Assembly: GCA_943736015.1 (NCBI GenBank)
Contig: OX031071.1
Span: 40,488,619 to 40,552,618 of the forward strand
DNA from: Tridacna crocea
Lineage: Eukaryota > Mollusca > Bivalvia > Cardiida > Cardiidae
Reading direction: 5' to 3'
DNA: 64,000 nucleotides
Shown: positions 32,469-43,108 of the stretch, piece after piece
Numbering within the stretch: the stretch's first letter is position 1
Layout of the letters: every line of letters starts with the position of its first letter
Position numbers and translations under genes: made by a program
The notes under the pieces: model-generated
What the model was told of the DNA's origin: nothing
What the model saw: only the letters and a program-made list of their open reading frames with translations
The model's database searches: none

Positions 32469-32705
32469 AACCAGGGGTTCGTGAGTTTGATCCATGGCTC
32501 GAGCAATTTCTTTCAGAAGATTGATGATAGTGATTGTGACAGGATTCATTCCTCTCACAACGCTGATCGTTGTTTCGACGATGGTTATGTGAGAAAGCAG
32601 CCAGTGGCTTGGAAAGAAAATTGTGCGGAGAACTTGTAAAAGAGACTCCAGGAAAGCATGGATAGGTGCGCTGGCTGTCTCGATATAACTCAAATAATGT
32701 TAAAA
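32455..32705 (+). mobile_element. tRNA-like SINE (gggttcgtgagtttgatcc type)
   Basis: B-box-like 'gtgagtttgatccatgg', then a conserved body ('gacaggattcattcctctc', 'aagcagccagtggcttgga', 'ccaggaaagcatggatagg') and 'gttaaaaactg'. Relatives: 42389-42650 (minus), 54175-54885, 28945-29060. Confidence 0.65.
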
Positions 32706-32861
32706 ACTGCAAGTTTGAAGTCTTTCTAAAACATTTGAGGAGAAAGTAGAAAATCAGGAAGAAAATTTGGGTAAACATTTAGGGAAAAAGTAGAAAATTA
32801 TGTTACCTTTATATTTTTCTCTGTATCAGATATATTTGGCTAATTTGAACCAAAATTTAAT

Positions 32862-33250
32862 CCTTTACCAAACGACAAAAATTGCAGACTCGTCCAAATT
32901 GAAAGTACTTGCAGACCGTAAAATAAACGTAACTCAAAAATTGAAATTCGTTTCCAGCAGGGTAGAAAACATTGTGGGAAAAGGAGAAAATGCTGGTTAC
33001 CAGCATTTTCTCCTTTTCCCACAATGTTTTCAAAAGACGTCTACTTCAGGGCAGTAAAAACCAGTAGACTGGTCCAAATTGAAAACACATGCAGAACGTA
33101 AAATAAACGTAACTCAAAAATTGAAATTCGGTTCCAGCAGGGTAGAAAACATTGTGGGAAAAGGAGAAAATGCTGCTAACCAGCATTTTCTCCTTTTCCC
33201 ACAATGTTTTCAAAAGGCGTCTACTTCAGGGCAGTAAAAACCAGAGATTT
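32862..33250. mobile_element. Two M1 MITE copies in tandem
   Basis: The first copy is complete at the left ('ttaatcctttaccaaacgac', 32860). The second begins at 'agactggtccaaattgaaa' (33064) without its own terminus. Both hairpins (32964-33030, 33144-33213) are intact and flanked by identical 'gtctacttcagggcagtaaa'. Local duplication of the inner part is more likely than two insertions. Confidence 0.8.
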
Positions 33251-33604
33251 TTTCTTTTAAATGTTTGGTAAATTATTAATTTGTCATTTGCATGTGCTTT
33301 CAAATAGGAAGAGTGGGGAAATGTGGTTTGCCAGAAGGTTTGTAATAATGATCATTTATATTGATAACTGAAACACAATGTCTTTGTGGTATTTTTCATT
33401 TTTTGTTTCTTGTTTTTGTGCTTTAACAAAAATTTCTTCCTGTTATAAACCAAAAGAAAAAGTCACACGGGAATTTTTAAAGATACATTTTTACATCAAG
33501 AGAGTTAACAATTGTTATGAAATTTTCATAGTGTGTGAAATCTAATCAGCTGTGTAAACATGATTATATTCAAAAGTTAAATAATAGTTATAATAAAATA
33601 ATTT

Positions 33605-34095
33605 AATACTAGTTATTTTCATGAACATTGACTAGTTCTAATTGGCTGAATTCAAAGAAAACCAAAACAAAATCACCTTGTGCCGGAACTACTTTCGCGG
33701 GTCTTACATACTGCTTTGCTCATTTACTTTCGTTCTATTGGTTAATTTTCAGTATTGAGGATCTGAAAACTGCTTCCATGTTGTATTCTTGCGCTATACA
33801 AATGTGATTGGAAGAGGCTTTAGAAACTCTAACATTAGATTTAAAACTAAAGAAAATGAATGCATTTTGAATTATTTCTGTGAGTCTATGTTGTCTGTAA
33901 CATTAAATTATAAGGAATTGCGAGAATTCTATTTTTTTTTTTTTTTCATGGAGATATGAGAAGAAAAAAAACCTATTCACACTTTTGTATGAAATCGCTT
34001 CGCGAAGCGGTTTCATGCAAAAGTGTGATTAGGTTTCTCTTTCTTTTTCATACTTCCATGAAAAAAAAACAAAGTTTTCTTCATTCCTTAAATAA
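33605..34095. repeat. Second copy of the 490-bp element at 10610
   Basis: Same order of blocks, with the terminal hairpin 'tttgtatgaaatcgcttcgc' / 'gcgaagcggtttcatgcaaa'. Confidence 0.75.
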
Positions 34096-34280
34096 TAAAT
34101 GATAATAAGAAAAAAAAAAGATATAAGTTGTTTGGGATAAAGAAACTCAAAGCAGTTGTTAGTGATTTAAAACCGGAAACAAGAACAGTGATAACTTCGA
34201 TAGTCTCCAGAAAATGCATGCATTTTCTATCCGTCGTCATCTGTGCTACCCTTGGCATGAAGGTATAAGAATGATTATTA

Positions 34281-34810
34281 TTTCATGCTTTCCGTTAGGA
34301 TATCGAGAAATAGTGGTGAAAATATTGTTCTATATTCCACGGGTAAAACTGGTGAAAATACCGATTTTTATTTTCTAATTACCAAATTAAAATGCGCGTG
34401 ACTCGCAACCAGATGGAAATATGACGTCATTTACCTAAGTACATTTGTCGCGCTTGATGTATACTGTAAAACGTTGCTATGTGGGAGGTGTACGCCTCAG
34501 GGGAATAACAGAAAAGAACTGTACTGGATTTTGATAAAGCTCCGCCCAGAAAGGATTAAAAGCATGAAATAAATAGAATATTTGTTTTGGGGTGAAAGTA
34601 ATAGAGGATATTTGGTTTTTTTTTTTTTCGGTGAAGGATCGAAACTTATTTCATCCCGTGAACACCATCGGAAACATTTTTACGAGTGGCTGCCATATTA
34701 CCGATGATGGGCGCCACTCGTGAAAATATTACCGAGGATGTTCACTCGATGAAATAAATTTCGATCTTTCACCGAAAAAAAAAAAACAACAAAAATCCTC
34801 TATTACTTTC
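34281..34810 (+). mobile_element. CF foldback element
   Basis: 'ttcatgctttccgttaggat' arm, 'atgacgtcatttacc' CRE (about 34421), 'aaaagcatgaaat', then a hairpin with 'atagaggatatttg' / 'aaatcctctat' outer ends. Confidence 0.85.
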
Positions 34811-34918
34811 ATAAAAAGAAATGAAGAAATTGCTAAAAGAAAAAACTGGATAAAAAACGAGTACAGGTGTATCTTTAAACAAGACTTATGTTCTTTTCGC
34901 GTTTGAACGTTGAAAATC

Positions 34919-35399
34919 CGTCATTCTTTAACAAACGACAATTGCTTAGGCTTGTACGAATCTAAAGCATTTGCAGACAACAAAATAAAAGTGATTGAAT
35001 TTTTAATGTAAAGGATAGAAAACATTATGGAAAAAGGAGAAAACGCTGGTAACCAGCATTTTCTCCTTTGGTTGGTGTTTAACGCCACTTTAACAGCTAA
35101 GGTCATATCATGGCGGTCGGTGACGCACATGTGTTTCCTGGCTTTCTCACACTTACACAACTTTCTTTCCAAAGCTACCGACTATTTTTCTCACATGCTT
35201 CAGCAAAGGTGAGAGGCGAAAATACGCCGGAAAGAAAGTTCGCCTCAACCGGATATCGAACTCACAACCACCAGGTCATAAGTACGACAAACTCACCACT
35301 GAGCCACCCGGGTGGGCTTTTCTCATTTTTCCCACAATGTTGTCTAAAGGCATCTTTCTCAGGGTCGTCAAAAGTAGGGATAGTGTGGTAATGGGTTAA
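34919..35399. mobile_element. M1 MITE split by a SINE
   Basis: The left half starts 'cattctttaacaaacgac' and breaks inside the hairpin at 'ttttctccttt' (35069). The right half resumes 'ttttctcatttttcccacaa' (35317) and ends 'gtaatgggttaa' (TTAA 35396-35399). Confidence 0.85.
35070..35316 (-). mobile_element. tRNA-derived SINE nested in the M1 hairpin
   Basis: The minus strand opens with a tRNA-like head: A box 'tggctcagtggtgagt', B box 'gtgagttcgatatccgg'. The body matches 54889-55152. The 3' end is 'aaacaccaacc'. A 'ttttctcc/attt' duplication flanks it, as expected for target-primed insertion. Confidence 0.8.
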
Positions 35400-35595
35400 T
35401 TAATCAATTTCTGTAATTTCTATCCATTATTAAAGACGTATCTACAGTGTATCTGTCGCAAGCTTATTTAATCCGGCTTCAAGGCTGTCGGAACTCGCAT
35501 TATAAAGACATCAAATTCCTATTTAAACACCCTTCATCAAACAATCGGCTTGTCTAAGAAGGAACTCTGCTTTTTTCACCTTTCAAAGGAAAAGT

Positions 35596-35800
35596 TTAAA
35601 AACATGGATTGACCGACTGACTGACTGACTGACTGACCCACCGACCGACCCAACGACCAAACGACCGACCGATAGACCAAACGACCCACCGGCCGATCGT
35701 TAGCCGGCTGACCATCTAACCGACCATCCGACCGACCATCCGACCGATCGACCGGCCGACCCACCGACAGACTGACCGACTGACTGATTAATTGACTTCC
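35596..35800 (+). repeat. GACC/GACT tetranucleotide-type microsatellite
   Basis: Degenerate 'gaccgaccgactgactgact' runs. Confidence 0.9.
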
Positions 35801-35829
35801 TCTAGATCGCTCAAACAGGATGTGGTTAG

Positions 35830-36145
35830 AAAAAATTTTAAAACATTATGGCAAAAGGAAAAACTACTTGGAGCGTACCTTAACTGTTTACAACCAACGG
35901 TGAAAAAGTAGCTTTTCAAAACATTGTGAGAAATGGTGGTTACCAGCATTTTCTCCTTTTGCCAGGTTCTGTCCAGTCTGATCGATAGTTCGATCGACAT
36001 TCTGACTGACTGATTGATTGATTGATTGATCGATTGATCCAAAGATCAATGGATCGATCGATTAAAATGGTCGATTGGCTGATTGGTAAATCGATCGATT
36101 GACCGGTTGGTTTAATGGTTGATTGATTGATTGATTGGTGTTTTT
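35830..36145. repeat. M1 remnants with GATT tetranucleotide tract
   Basis: Half hairpins of M1 type (35835-35965) are followed by 'gattgattgattgatcgatt' runs (36000-36145). Confidence 0.65.
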
Positions 36146-36539
36146 TCAACATTATTTAAAATAATAATTTGAAAGAGGAATATTTGGTTTGTCGACTTAA
36201 AAGTTTTTTTTTTCAAATATTTTAGAAGGGGTGGGTTAAAAGTTTGTTGCTTTACAGGCAAGCCTTGGTTTCTGTTTCACAGAAAGTTTTAGATTACATA
36301 AGAAAAAAAAAACGTAATTTGTCTTCCGGGTTTAAGGACGGGTCCCGTTGGGAAGAGGGAACAGGATAAATTGGCTTTCAAAAAGGTATTCGTATTTTTT
36401 TTCTCTCTCTCATGATTACTATTTCTTCTCTGTGATTTTTTTTGTGTGTTTTTGCTAGAATAATTATAACATCTGAGAATGAAGAATTTAAATGAATTAG
36501 GTCACAATCGATCGAAAACAACAAAACAAAAGGTGATGT

Positions 36540-36665
36540 GTTTTAACCCGTAGGCTACAAAACACGAGTCACTGACCTTTTGCGGACAGTGTAGATCAAG
36601 ATCAGGCTGCACAGAACGTGCAGTCTGATCTTTACTCTACATTGTCCGAGAAGGAGATATTATTC
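36540..36665. repeat. M2 palindrome
   Basis: 'gtgtagatcaagatcaggct' / complement hairpin with 'ccttttgcggacag'. Starts at 'ttaacccgtaggcta'. Confidence 0.75.
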
Positions 36666-36679
36666 TCTAAAACATAACT

Positions 36680-37075
36680 TTAAAATAGCAATATTTAAGT
36701 TTTTTCGTTGTCTGCGCAAGTCATATTCGTCGAAGATTCGGCCTGTCTTATATGACACATCACTCTCCCGATATTGGGGAGAATGTAGTAAAACGCGCTT
36801 TAAAGAAGCAATGGAGAAAATGGCTTTTATCAATTTGTTTGAGTAAAAACCAGGCCTGATTTTACCTCCAGATTTCTCTAAACTGCTGATCATAGCTGAG
36901 TGAATCGCACCAGGTAGCGTTTTATTTAATAAACGTTTATTTTGGTTTGAAATTCAAGATAAAGGTTGTCGCGTAGAAATGTGGTACGGTTCTGTACCCA
37001 GAATGCCCTAATTAGATAGATGAGTATTTGTAGAATGCCATCTAGCAGGAGATAATGAAGTCTTTGCTATCCAAT
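36680..37075. repeat. About 385-bp interspersed element ending 'catctagcaggagataat'
   Basis: Blocks 'gttgtctgcgca(a/t)gtcatatt', 'cttatatgac(a/g)catcact', 'tttctctaaactg(c/g)tgatcata' and 'aggtagcgtttta' are shared with 60330-60700 (same strand) and 55679-56010 (opposite strand). Confidence 0.8.
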
Positions 37076-37084
37076 TGAAAATAT

Positions 37085-37440
37085 AGAAATATAGAGTTTA
37101 CTTCATCAGCTTGCGGTTAATAAGGGGAAATGTTTGACGAAAAAGGGAAAGGTATAAGAAAATAACAAGTGCCTTACGGCACGAGACCTTTCCATTTCCA
37201 GGCAGATATTTCCCCATATTAACCACAAGCTGATGAAATAAATTATATATTATATTTCCTCTGATTATTTTGTCAGTGAATGCCACTTTTGAAACTAGTA
37301 ATCTCAGTAGAAAAAAAAAAAGATTTTTGGCACGAGGAAAATATTCACTGTGACGGGGAAGTAATTCCCCCCCCCCCTCCCAGCTTAAATGACGTCATTT
37401 CTTTACCCATAATAGTTCTAAAAATAGACACATGAAATAT
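37085..37440. repeat. Hairpin element, inverted relative at 57270-57715
   Basis: 'tttcatcagcttg(c/t)ggttaat' arms around 'gccttacggcacga', then 'cagtgaatgccac' and a C-rich tract. Confidence 0.75.
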
Positions 37441-37516
37441 AACATTTCGTTTTACTTTACTTATTTAGCAACATAAGACTTAAGTCGTTTCCCGCTAAAT
37501 AACTGAATTGAGACTT

Positions 37517-37744
37517 TTAACTCATTACCAAACGACAAAACTATAGACTGGTCCAAATTGAAAACATTTGCAGACGACAAAATAAATGTGACTTAAACGT
37601 TGAAATTTGCAATGAGAAGGGTAGAAAACATTTTGGGAAAAGGAGAAAATGCTGGTAACCAGCATTTTCTCCTTTTCCCACAATGTTTTCAAAAGGCTTC
37701 AACCACAGGGTCGTCAAAAGTCGTCAATGTGTGGCGAAGGGAAA
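37517..37744. mobile_element. M1 MITE, full copy
   Basis: TTAA at 37517-37520, hairpin 37622-37690, right terminus slightly mutated. Confidence 0.8.
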
Positions 37745-37769
37745 AGTCGATAATAAAAAAATCTAGTTA

Positions 37770-38155
37770 CCTAAAAAGGTATTTTATTGGAGAAAATACC
37801 TCTTTATCAGACAATATAGATCAAAGATCAGACTACAAGTTCTGTGCAGTCTGATCTTGACCTACACTGTCTGCAAAAGATCAGTGAGTCGCTCTAAACA
37901 ACCTAAGGGTGTAAGAATCAGTACGGAAAGATATTAACCCTTTACCCTGTTGAATAACTAAAATGAAATTTTCAATTCGATTGAAAAAAACTTAAATATT
38001 GCTGGTTCAAATTTGTGTTTTGGGCAATCAAATTCTCCTTATCGGACAGTGTAGATCCAAGATCAGACTGCATGTTCTGTGCAGTCTGATCTTGATCTAC
38101 ACTGTCCGCAAAAGGTCAGTAAGTCGCGCGTACCAGGCTAAGGGCTAATGAAACC
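37770..38155. mobile_element. Two M2 copies
   Basis: Hairpins at 37800-37870 and 38040-38112. The second keeps the M2 left arm ('ttaaccctttaccctgttga', 'aattttcaattcgattg') used to define the empty target site discussed under findings. Confidence 0.8.
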
Positions 38156-38239
38156 ACACTGAAACTCTGTTGTGCTGGTGAAATACTACATGGAAGTTTT
38201 TGTTACTGGAAAGCTTAACGGAAGTTTTATTGGGTAATG

Positions 38240-38354
38240 TTGAAATTTATTTATTTATTTATTTATTTATTTTCTTTAATTCTTTGGTGCTTTTATTCCG
38301 CGCCCCCCTTTTTTCCTAAATATCTTTTGTTCATTTTTTTTTTTTCTTCTAATC

Positions 38355-38385
<31 letters not shown>

Positions 38386-38760
38386 TTTATCAATTTATAT
38401 TATATTCATTCAATCGTTCACTTATTTATTTATCTATTTATTTATTTATCTATTTATTATTAATTTCATTTATTTATCTATTTGTTCATTTAGTGGTAGG
38501 ATGAGTGGTAGTAGTAGTAGTAGTAGTATCATCATTACTATTATTATGTGTTCATTTATTCAATTATTCATTTATTTATTTTTTGTATCATTTTGTTCCT
38601 TTAATTTGTTTTTGTATATTTACTTTTTTCATGATGATGATGATGATAATGATGATGTTGTTGGTGTTGTTGTTGTTGTTGTTGTTTATTATCATTATTA
38701 TTATTATTATCATTATTTTCATCATTTTTAACGGTAGTAGTAATTGTAGTTGTTGTTTGA
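38240..38760 (+). repeat. ATTT and trinucleotide simple repeats
   Basis: 'atttatttatttattt' runs, 'tagtagtagtag', 'atgatgatgatg', 'gttgttgttgtt' and 'attattattatt' follow each other. Confidence 0.9.
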
Positions 38761-38989
38761 AATTCTGTATTAACTATAATTTACATGTTATTCTGTTTTG
38801 ATATCTACCAAAGCTCCTTATAATTTTCTTTCTAACGCACCGGCTGCTTTCCCCACAATATATTATTAAAGCCATGCTCGCACAAAGAGGGGGGCTAATA
38901 TGCATCTACAATGTCCAATAAGGAGATGTTATTCCCAAAAACAGACCTTTCAAAACAGCAATATTCGGGTTTTTTACTGTCGATATGAA

Positions 38990-39170
38990 AATTTCCTCCA
39001 ATTTTTTTTTTTCTTTAATGTTTTTTTAATCTTTTTTTTTATTATTATTATTATTTTTTTTTTTTTTTTTTTTTTTCAAATCATTTTTTTTTTTTTTTTT
39101 TCAATTTTTTTTTTTCAATTTTTTTTTTTTTTTTTATCTTTTTTTTTTTTTTTCGTTATCTTAGAAAAAA
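38990..39170 (+). repeat. Poly-T rich tract
   Basis: Long T runs interrupted by 'attattatt' and 'caaa'. Confidence 0.9.
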
Positions 39171-39339
39171 AAATAAAACTTTTTTGGGGGGAGTTATTTC
39201 AAACGAAAAAATGAACTTTTATTTAAAAATAAATGATGAAAATTTGTCCGTCTACCCCTATCCTTCTAAATAAGAACAAATGATTCGAGAGTAAACATCA
39301 AATATTGCTTTTTCAAAGTTATTTTTTAAGGATTAATAC

Positions 39340-39450
39340 TCCTTATCGGACAGTATAGATTCAAGATCAGACTACACGTTCTGTGCAGTCTGGTCTTGAT
39401 CTACACTGTCTGCAAAAGGTCCTTGAGCCACTCTTAGCAGAGAAGAGATT
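39340..39450. repeat. M2 palindrome
   Basis: 'ccttatcggacagtatagat' ... 'gatctacactgtctgcaaaa'. Confidence 0.75.
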
Positions 39451-40078
39451 AAAATACAGACTGTCCGAAACGTAAGGTAACACTTGTGCACAGTTAAAAG
39501 AAAACAGCGAGACCATTCTTCAGTTATCTCCCTTGATTCCTCCCCAGAACAACATTAATTTCTCCTGATTAGGGGATTACTTGGATTTTATCCTTGATTT
39601 TCTTGCACTGAACTGCTATGTTCTTGAAATAGTATTTCAACTAAATCTAGTTAGTTTTTTTATATTTATATATCAATATACAAGTAGTTCCTAATGACTA
39701 AAAATAGAATTTAACTTGAATCACATGGGGACCTTACACATGTATCATAAATCATACTGAATTTATTGAAACATCCCTAAGGAAACAAAGGATAAAATCA
39801 AAGAAATACAGGTAAAAGGGCCAATCTGTTATTTGGTTATTTTTAGGCAGCAGTACACAGTTTCTGTGTGAAACGCTGTGGGTACGAAGGACGTCACACA
39901 AAATTCTGTCAAAAATCAAACAACCTGATATCATTAAAAAAAACCACTTAAATACAACAGCACAATCCTATTTCTCCAGATTTTATCAATAAATCATTTT
40001 CAACTTGTGAAATAGTAAAATTACTTATTAATACAGGCAAGTACGATGGTCGGAAAAAACTGACAAAATATGCCATTT
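39450..40078. other. Stretch without recognised gene
   Basis: AT-rich. No hairpin or conserved coding signal found. It ends at the target duplication of the retrotransposon. Confidence 0.4.
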
Positions 40079-40091
40079 GATATTGTCGAAT
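40079..40091. repeat. Target-site duplication, left (gatattgtcgaat)
   Basis: Thirteen bases identical to 41576-41588. Confidence 0.85.
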
Positions 40092-41575
40092 GAATGAATG
40101 AATGAATGTTGTTTTATGGCGCATCGACAACTTTGGTCATTTAGCGCGCATATCTATGTTAAAAGATAATAAACGTGGAGTTGTTTAAACTGAATAAAGT
40201 TTGAATGACAATAAAAGAATTGAATTAAGAAAATTTAATGCATAAAGGGCATCATCGAGTTACAGGGCTATCCCTATATACTCAAATGTTTTAAATGATA
40301 AGAACTGAATTAAGAAGAATGCATAAAGGGCATTATCGAGTTACAGGGCAATCCCTATATACTCAAAAGTTTTAAATGATAAGATTTAAGAATGTGATAA
40401 AAAGGTTTAAACTCAATGCTGGTTTGATAAGAAGTTTTTAAATGAAAAAAAATATGTGTCATTTATAATGTGCATAAAATATGATATTGAGTGGCTGGGC
40501 GTCCCTGCCTACTCCAAAGCTTTAGGTTAAAAGGTAAGACTGATAATATTGTTTTTCCTTGGAAATGAGGTAAGACTGATAATATTGTTTTTCCTTGGAA
40601 ATGAGGTTAAAACTGATAAAGATTGGAACCTCCAATGGGATAAGATACTCCCATTAAAGAGGTCCTGTCTCCAATGAGATAAGATGTCTCCAAGAGAGCC
40701 AATCCTCCCATTAAGGAGATGCAAAATGAATATTAATGAAGTAAAGAATGTTGTAAAAAGATGGGTAAGAAACTCCAGAGTAAATATCACAGTTTATTGT
40801 AAATGCCAATCTCCTTTATGAAAGCGATAATAGATTCAACGCTGACAGAATCAAAAAGATTTTTCAAACTATCGACGTTGAAATATTTTGAACGAACTGG
40901 CTGAAAGTCAATGCAATCTAGTAGGATATGTTTTACAGAAAAGGTTGCATTGCATGGTATACATTCAGGGGCATCATCTCTTGTCAAGAGCCAGGAATGT
41001 GTGATGCGTGAATGGCCAATTCGAAGTCGTGCAATTATCACTTCTTCTCGACGAACGGATCTGTAAACGGGATACCATTCACCAAGGGATGGTTTAACTG
41101 AATGCAGTTTATTGAAAATATCAGCATCCCACTGGGATTGCCAAGAAGATTGGATATGTGATAAAACGGAGGATTTAAAATCAGTGTGTGGAACTTTAAA
41201 ATCTGAAATGGGAAGGTTAAGTGCAGATTTGGCAGACCTATCGGCATTTTCATTGCCTTTGATGCCTACATGACTTGGAAGCCAGCAGAACACCAGTCTA
41301 TTCTTAGAAGAAATTTGTGAGATCCTTTCAAGTAAACTGCAGATTAAAGGATTCTCAAGTCGTTGATTTGAAAGGGCCTGTAATGTTGACACAGAGTCTG
41401 AAAAGATAATAAAACGGTTGGAATTAGAACTTTCAACTAGATTAAGGGCAAGATCTACTGCTTTAATTTCAGCAGAGAAGATAGAGGAGTTGTTTGGAAG
41501 GCGGCATTTTAAGCTCCTTTGTCCATAAACAGCGGCAGCTGCTACAGAATTGCCTTCTTTAGATCCATCTGTATA
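40092..41575 (-). mobile_element. 5'-truncated non-LTR retrotransposon (RNase H-bearing type)
   Basis: Minus-strand element whose 3' end (left) is a short (ATTC)n tail after 'gcgcgctaaatgaccaaag'. The 5' end is truncated exactly at the start of the RNase H domain. The 3' UTR (40092-40786) holds an 80-90-bp tandem duplication ('gcataaagggcat(c/t)atcgag', near 40240 and 40320) and a 37-bp one near 40530-40605. RNase H after RT plus a tetranucleotide tail suggests the I superfamily, for example Nimb-like (inference). Confidence 0.85.
40787..41575 (-). pseudogene. RNase H domain and zinc-knuckle tail of a retrotransposon ORF2
   Basis: One open frame of about 260 codons with no stop before TAA at 40787. 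All RNase H landmarks are present: YTDGSKEG (Asp), FSAEIKAVDLAL (Glu), IFSDSVSTLQ (Asp), and WLPSHVGIKGNENADRSAK (His and last Asp). A C-terminal cysteine/histidine knuckle follows (ECIPCNATFSVKHILLDC). The reverse transcriptase and endonuclease are missing because of the 5' truncation, so the copy cannot move on its own even though the remaining frame is intact, which implies a recent insertion. Confidence 0.88.
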
Positions 41576-41588
41576 GATATTGTCGAAT
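41576..41588. repeat. Target-site duplication, right (gatattgtcgaat)
   Basis: Matches 40079-40091 exactly. Confidence 0.85.
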
Positions 41589-41606
41589 AGTAGACTTCAT
41601 ATGGTA

Positions 41607-41716
41607 CAAAACAGAAAATTACATAAAAACGGAAAGTGTCGTCTCGGATTAGCCTGCGCGGACAGCGCAGGCTAATCTGAGACGCCACTTTCCGCAAATA
41701 TCCGAATGCCATATAG
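41607..41716. repeat. Q4 half element
   Basis: 'acagaaaattacataaaaac' plus one GC-cored hairpin and the right end 'atccgaatgccatat'. The left hairpin is missing, possibly lost when the retrotransposon inserted next to it. Confidence 0.75.
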
Positions 41717-41914
41717 CTAATTAATCATTGATAAATTAATTCACTTATTCACTTAACTATTTGTCGTTTTTGTTCAGTGACATTTAAATGGCAGGAATCG
41801 TAGTTGAGTGTTTTTTTTTAGAGAGAAAAAAATGATTTGGGGCGAGGGAAAATCTGCCACGGATGAATGAGTTATATAAGAGCCATGCTCTGTGAAAAGA
41901 GGGCTTAATATATC

Positions 41915-41985
41915 CACTAAAAAGTATCGACTCAGATCAGCCTGCGTGGATTGCACAGGCTGATCTGAGTCGATAATTTTTTGCT
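41915..41985. repeat. GC-cored hairpin
   Basis: 'tatcgactcagatcagcctg' / 'caggctgatctgagtcgata'. Confidence 0.8.
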
Positions 41986-42234
41986 ACTGATCATTTCTTT
42001 TACTTGTCCAAGGACCAGTTTACTTCATGATTCATTGGCTTGTTATACAAAAAATGGTGTTATGGCTCTATAATTATGTGATTTGTTGATGATTATGTAG
42101 TTAAACCACCTTTTCCCAGAGCAGGTTACATAATTATGTGATATTTGGCAATAATTAGGCACTACCGGATATATGACATTCAAAAGTAAAACGTGGATAA
42201 TATCTGAATGTCGCATCGTTTGGTTGGTTGACTG

Positions 42235-42650
42235 GTTGGTTGATTGATTGATTGATTGATTGATTGATATTTGGATGGATTGATGGATGGATGGATTGAT
42301 TGACTGACTGCTTGACTGATTGATCAATTGATTGATTGATTAGTCCTTTGATTGATTGGTCGATTGACTGATTAATTGATTGTATGTTATTTAACGCCGC
42401 TTTCAACATAATTTTGGTATGATCGCCTCTCTAGTGTTTCTTTTACCAGTACTAGGCCCTTTATTCAGCCTGAGTCAATGGCTGCTTTCCCACATAATCA
42501 TTATCGAAATGACGGACGGCGGGGAGAGGGAAGAATGAATCCTGTCACAATGACTATCATCTATTATCGGTGAAAAATCGGCCGAGCCGGAAATCGAACT
42601 AACGACCCTTTGTCCCGTTGTTCTGTACGCCAACCAATGCTCAGGCTGAC
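42235..42650 (-). mobile_element. SINE with (CAAT)n 3' tail
   Basis: Minus strand: tRNA-like head around 42590-42640 ('ttagttcgatttccgg' B box), body 42400-42580, 'aaagcggcgttaaataac' end near 42390, then an expanded (CAAT)n-type tail (42235-42385). Confidence 0.7.
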
Positions 42651-42727
42651 CTGGATCGATATTTTTCCCAGATGCATCAAGCCCGCTTCTCATAGAGCAT
42701 GGTTCGTGTTTAAATAGAATAGCTTAC

Positions 42728-42981
42728 ACCACAGGAAAAGGGGCATTCGGACATTTGCGTAAAGTGTTGTTTCGGATCAGCCTGCGCGGTCCGCGCAGGC
42801 TGATCCGAAACGACACCTTACGATTTGATGTAACTTTCTGTTTTGTACAGGTCTACTGTAGCACAAAATCTAATCTAGTCGTAAAGTGCCGTCTTGGATT
42901 AGCCTGTGCGAACTGCGCAGGCTAATCCAAGACTACACTTTACGCCCATATCTGAGTGCCCCTTTTCGCATGCTGCAAGCC
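42728..42981. mobile_element. Q4 double-hairpin MITE
   Basis: Ends 'gcattcggacatttgcgtaa' and 'cccatatctgagtgcccctt'. Both GC-cored hairpins intact. Lies 130 bp upstream of the GPCR start codon. Confidence 0.8.
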
Positions 42982-43010
42982 AAATATGGACGTATATAAT
43001 GTCACTTTAT

Positions 43011-43018
43011 CTTTACAG
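43011..43018 (+). promoter_or_regulatory. Possible splice acceptor before the GPCR
   Basis: 'tatctttacag|ggacc' has a pyrimidine-rich lead and an AG at 43017-43018, 90 bp before the ATG. It could join a 5' UTR exon; the upstream exon is not identified. Confidence 0.35.
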
Positions 43019-43108
43019 GGACCGTTGATACAAGTCAATTGCTCCTTTGTTCCAAAACCACTTTAATGTTCTAGGGACAATTACTGACTTTAGAGTCCGT
43101 TTTTTAAC

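Noticed and set aside
38237..39214. Frames of 164, 98 and 104 codons rich in Phe/Ile
   Set aside because: Products of ATTT, trinucleotide and poly-T simple repeats.
40084..40108. (GAAT)n as an independent microsatellite
   Set aside because: It is the 3' tail of the minus-strand retrotransposon, adjacent to its target duplication.
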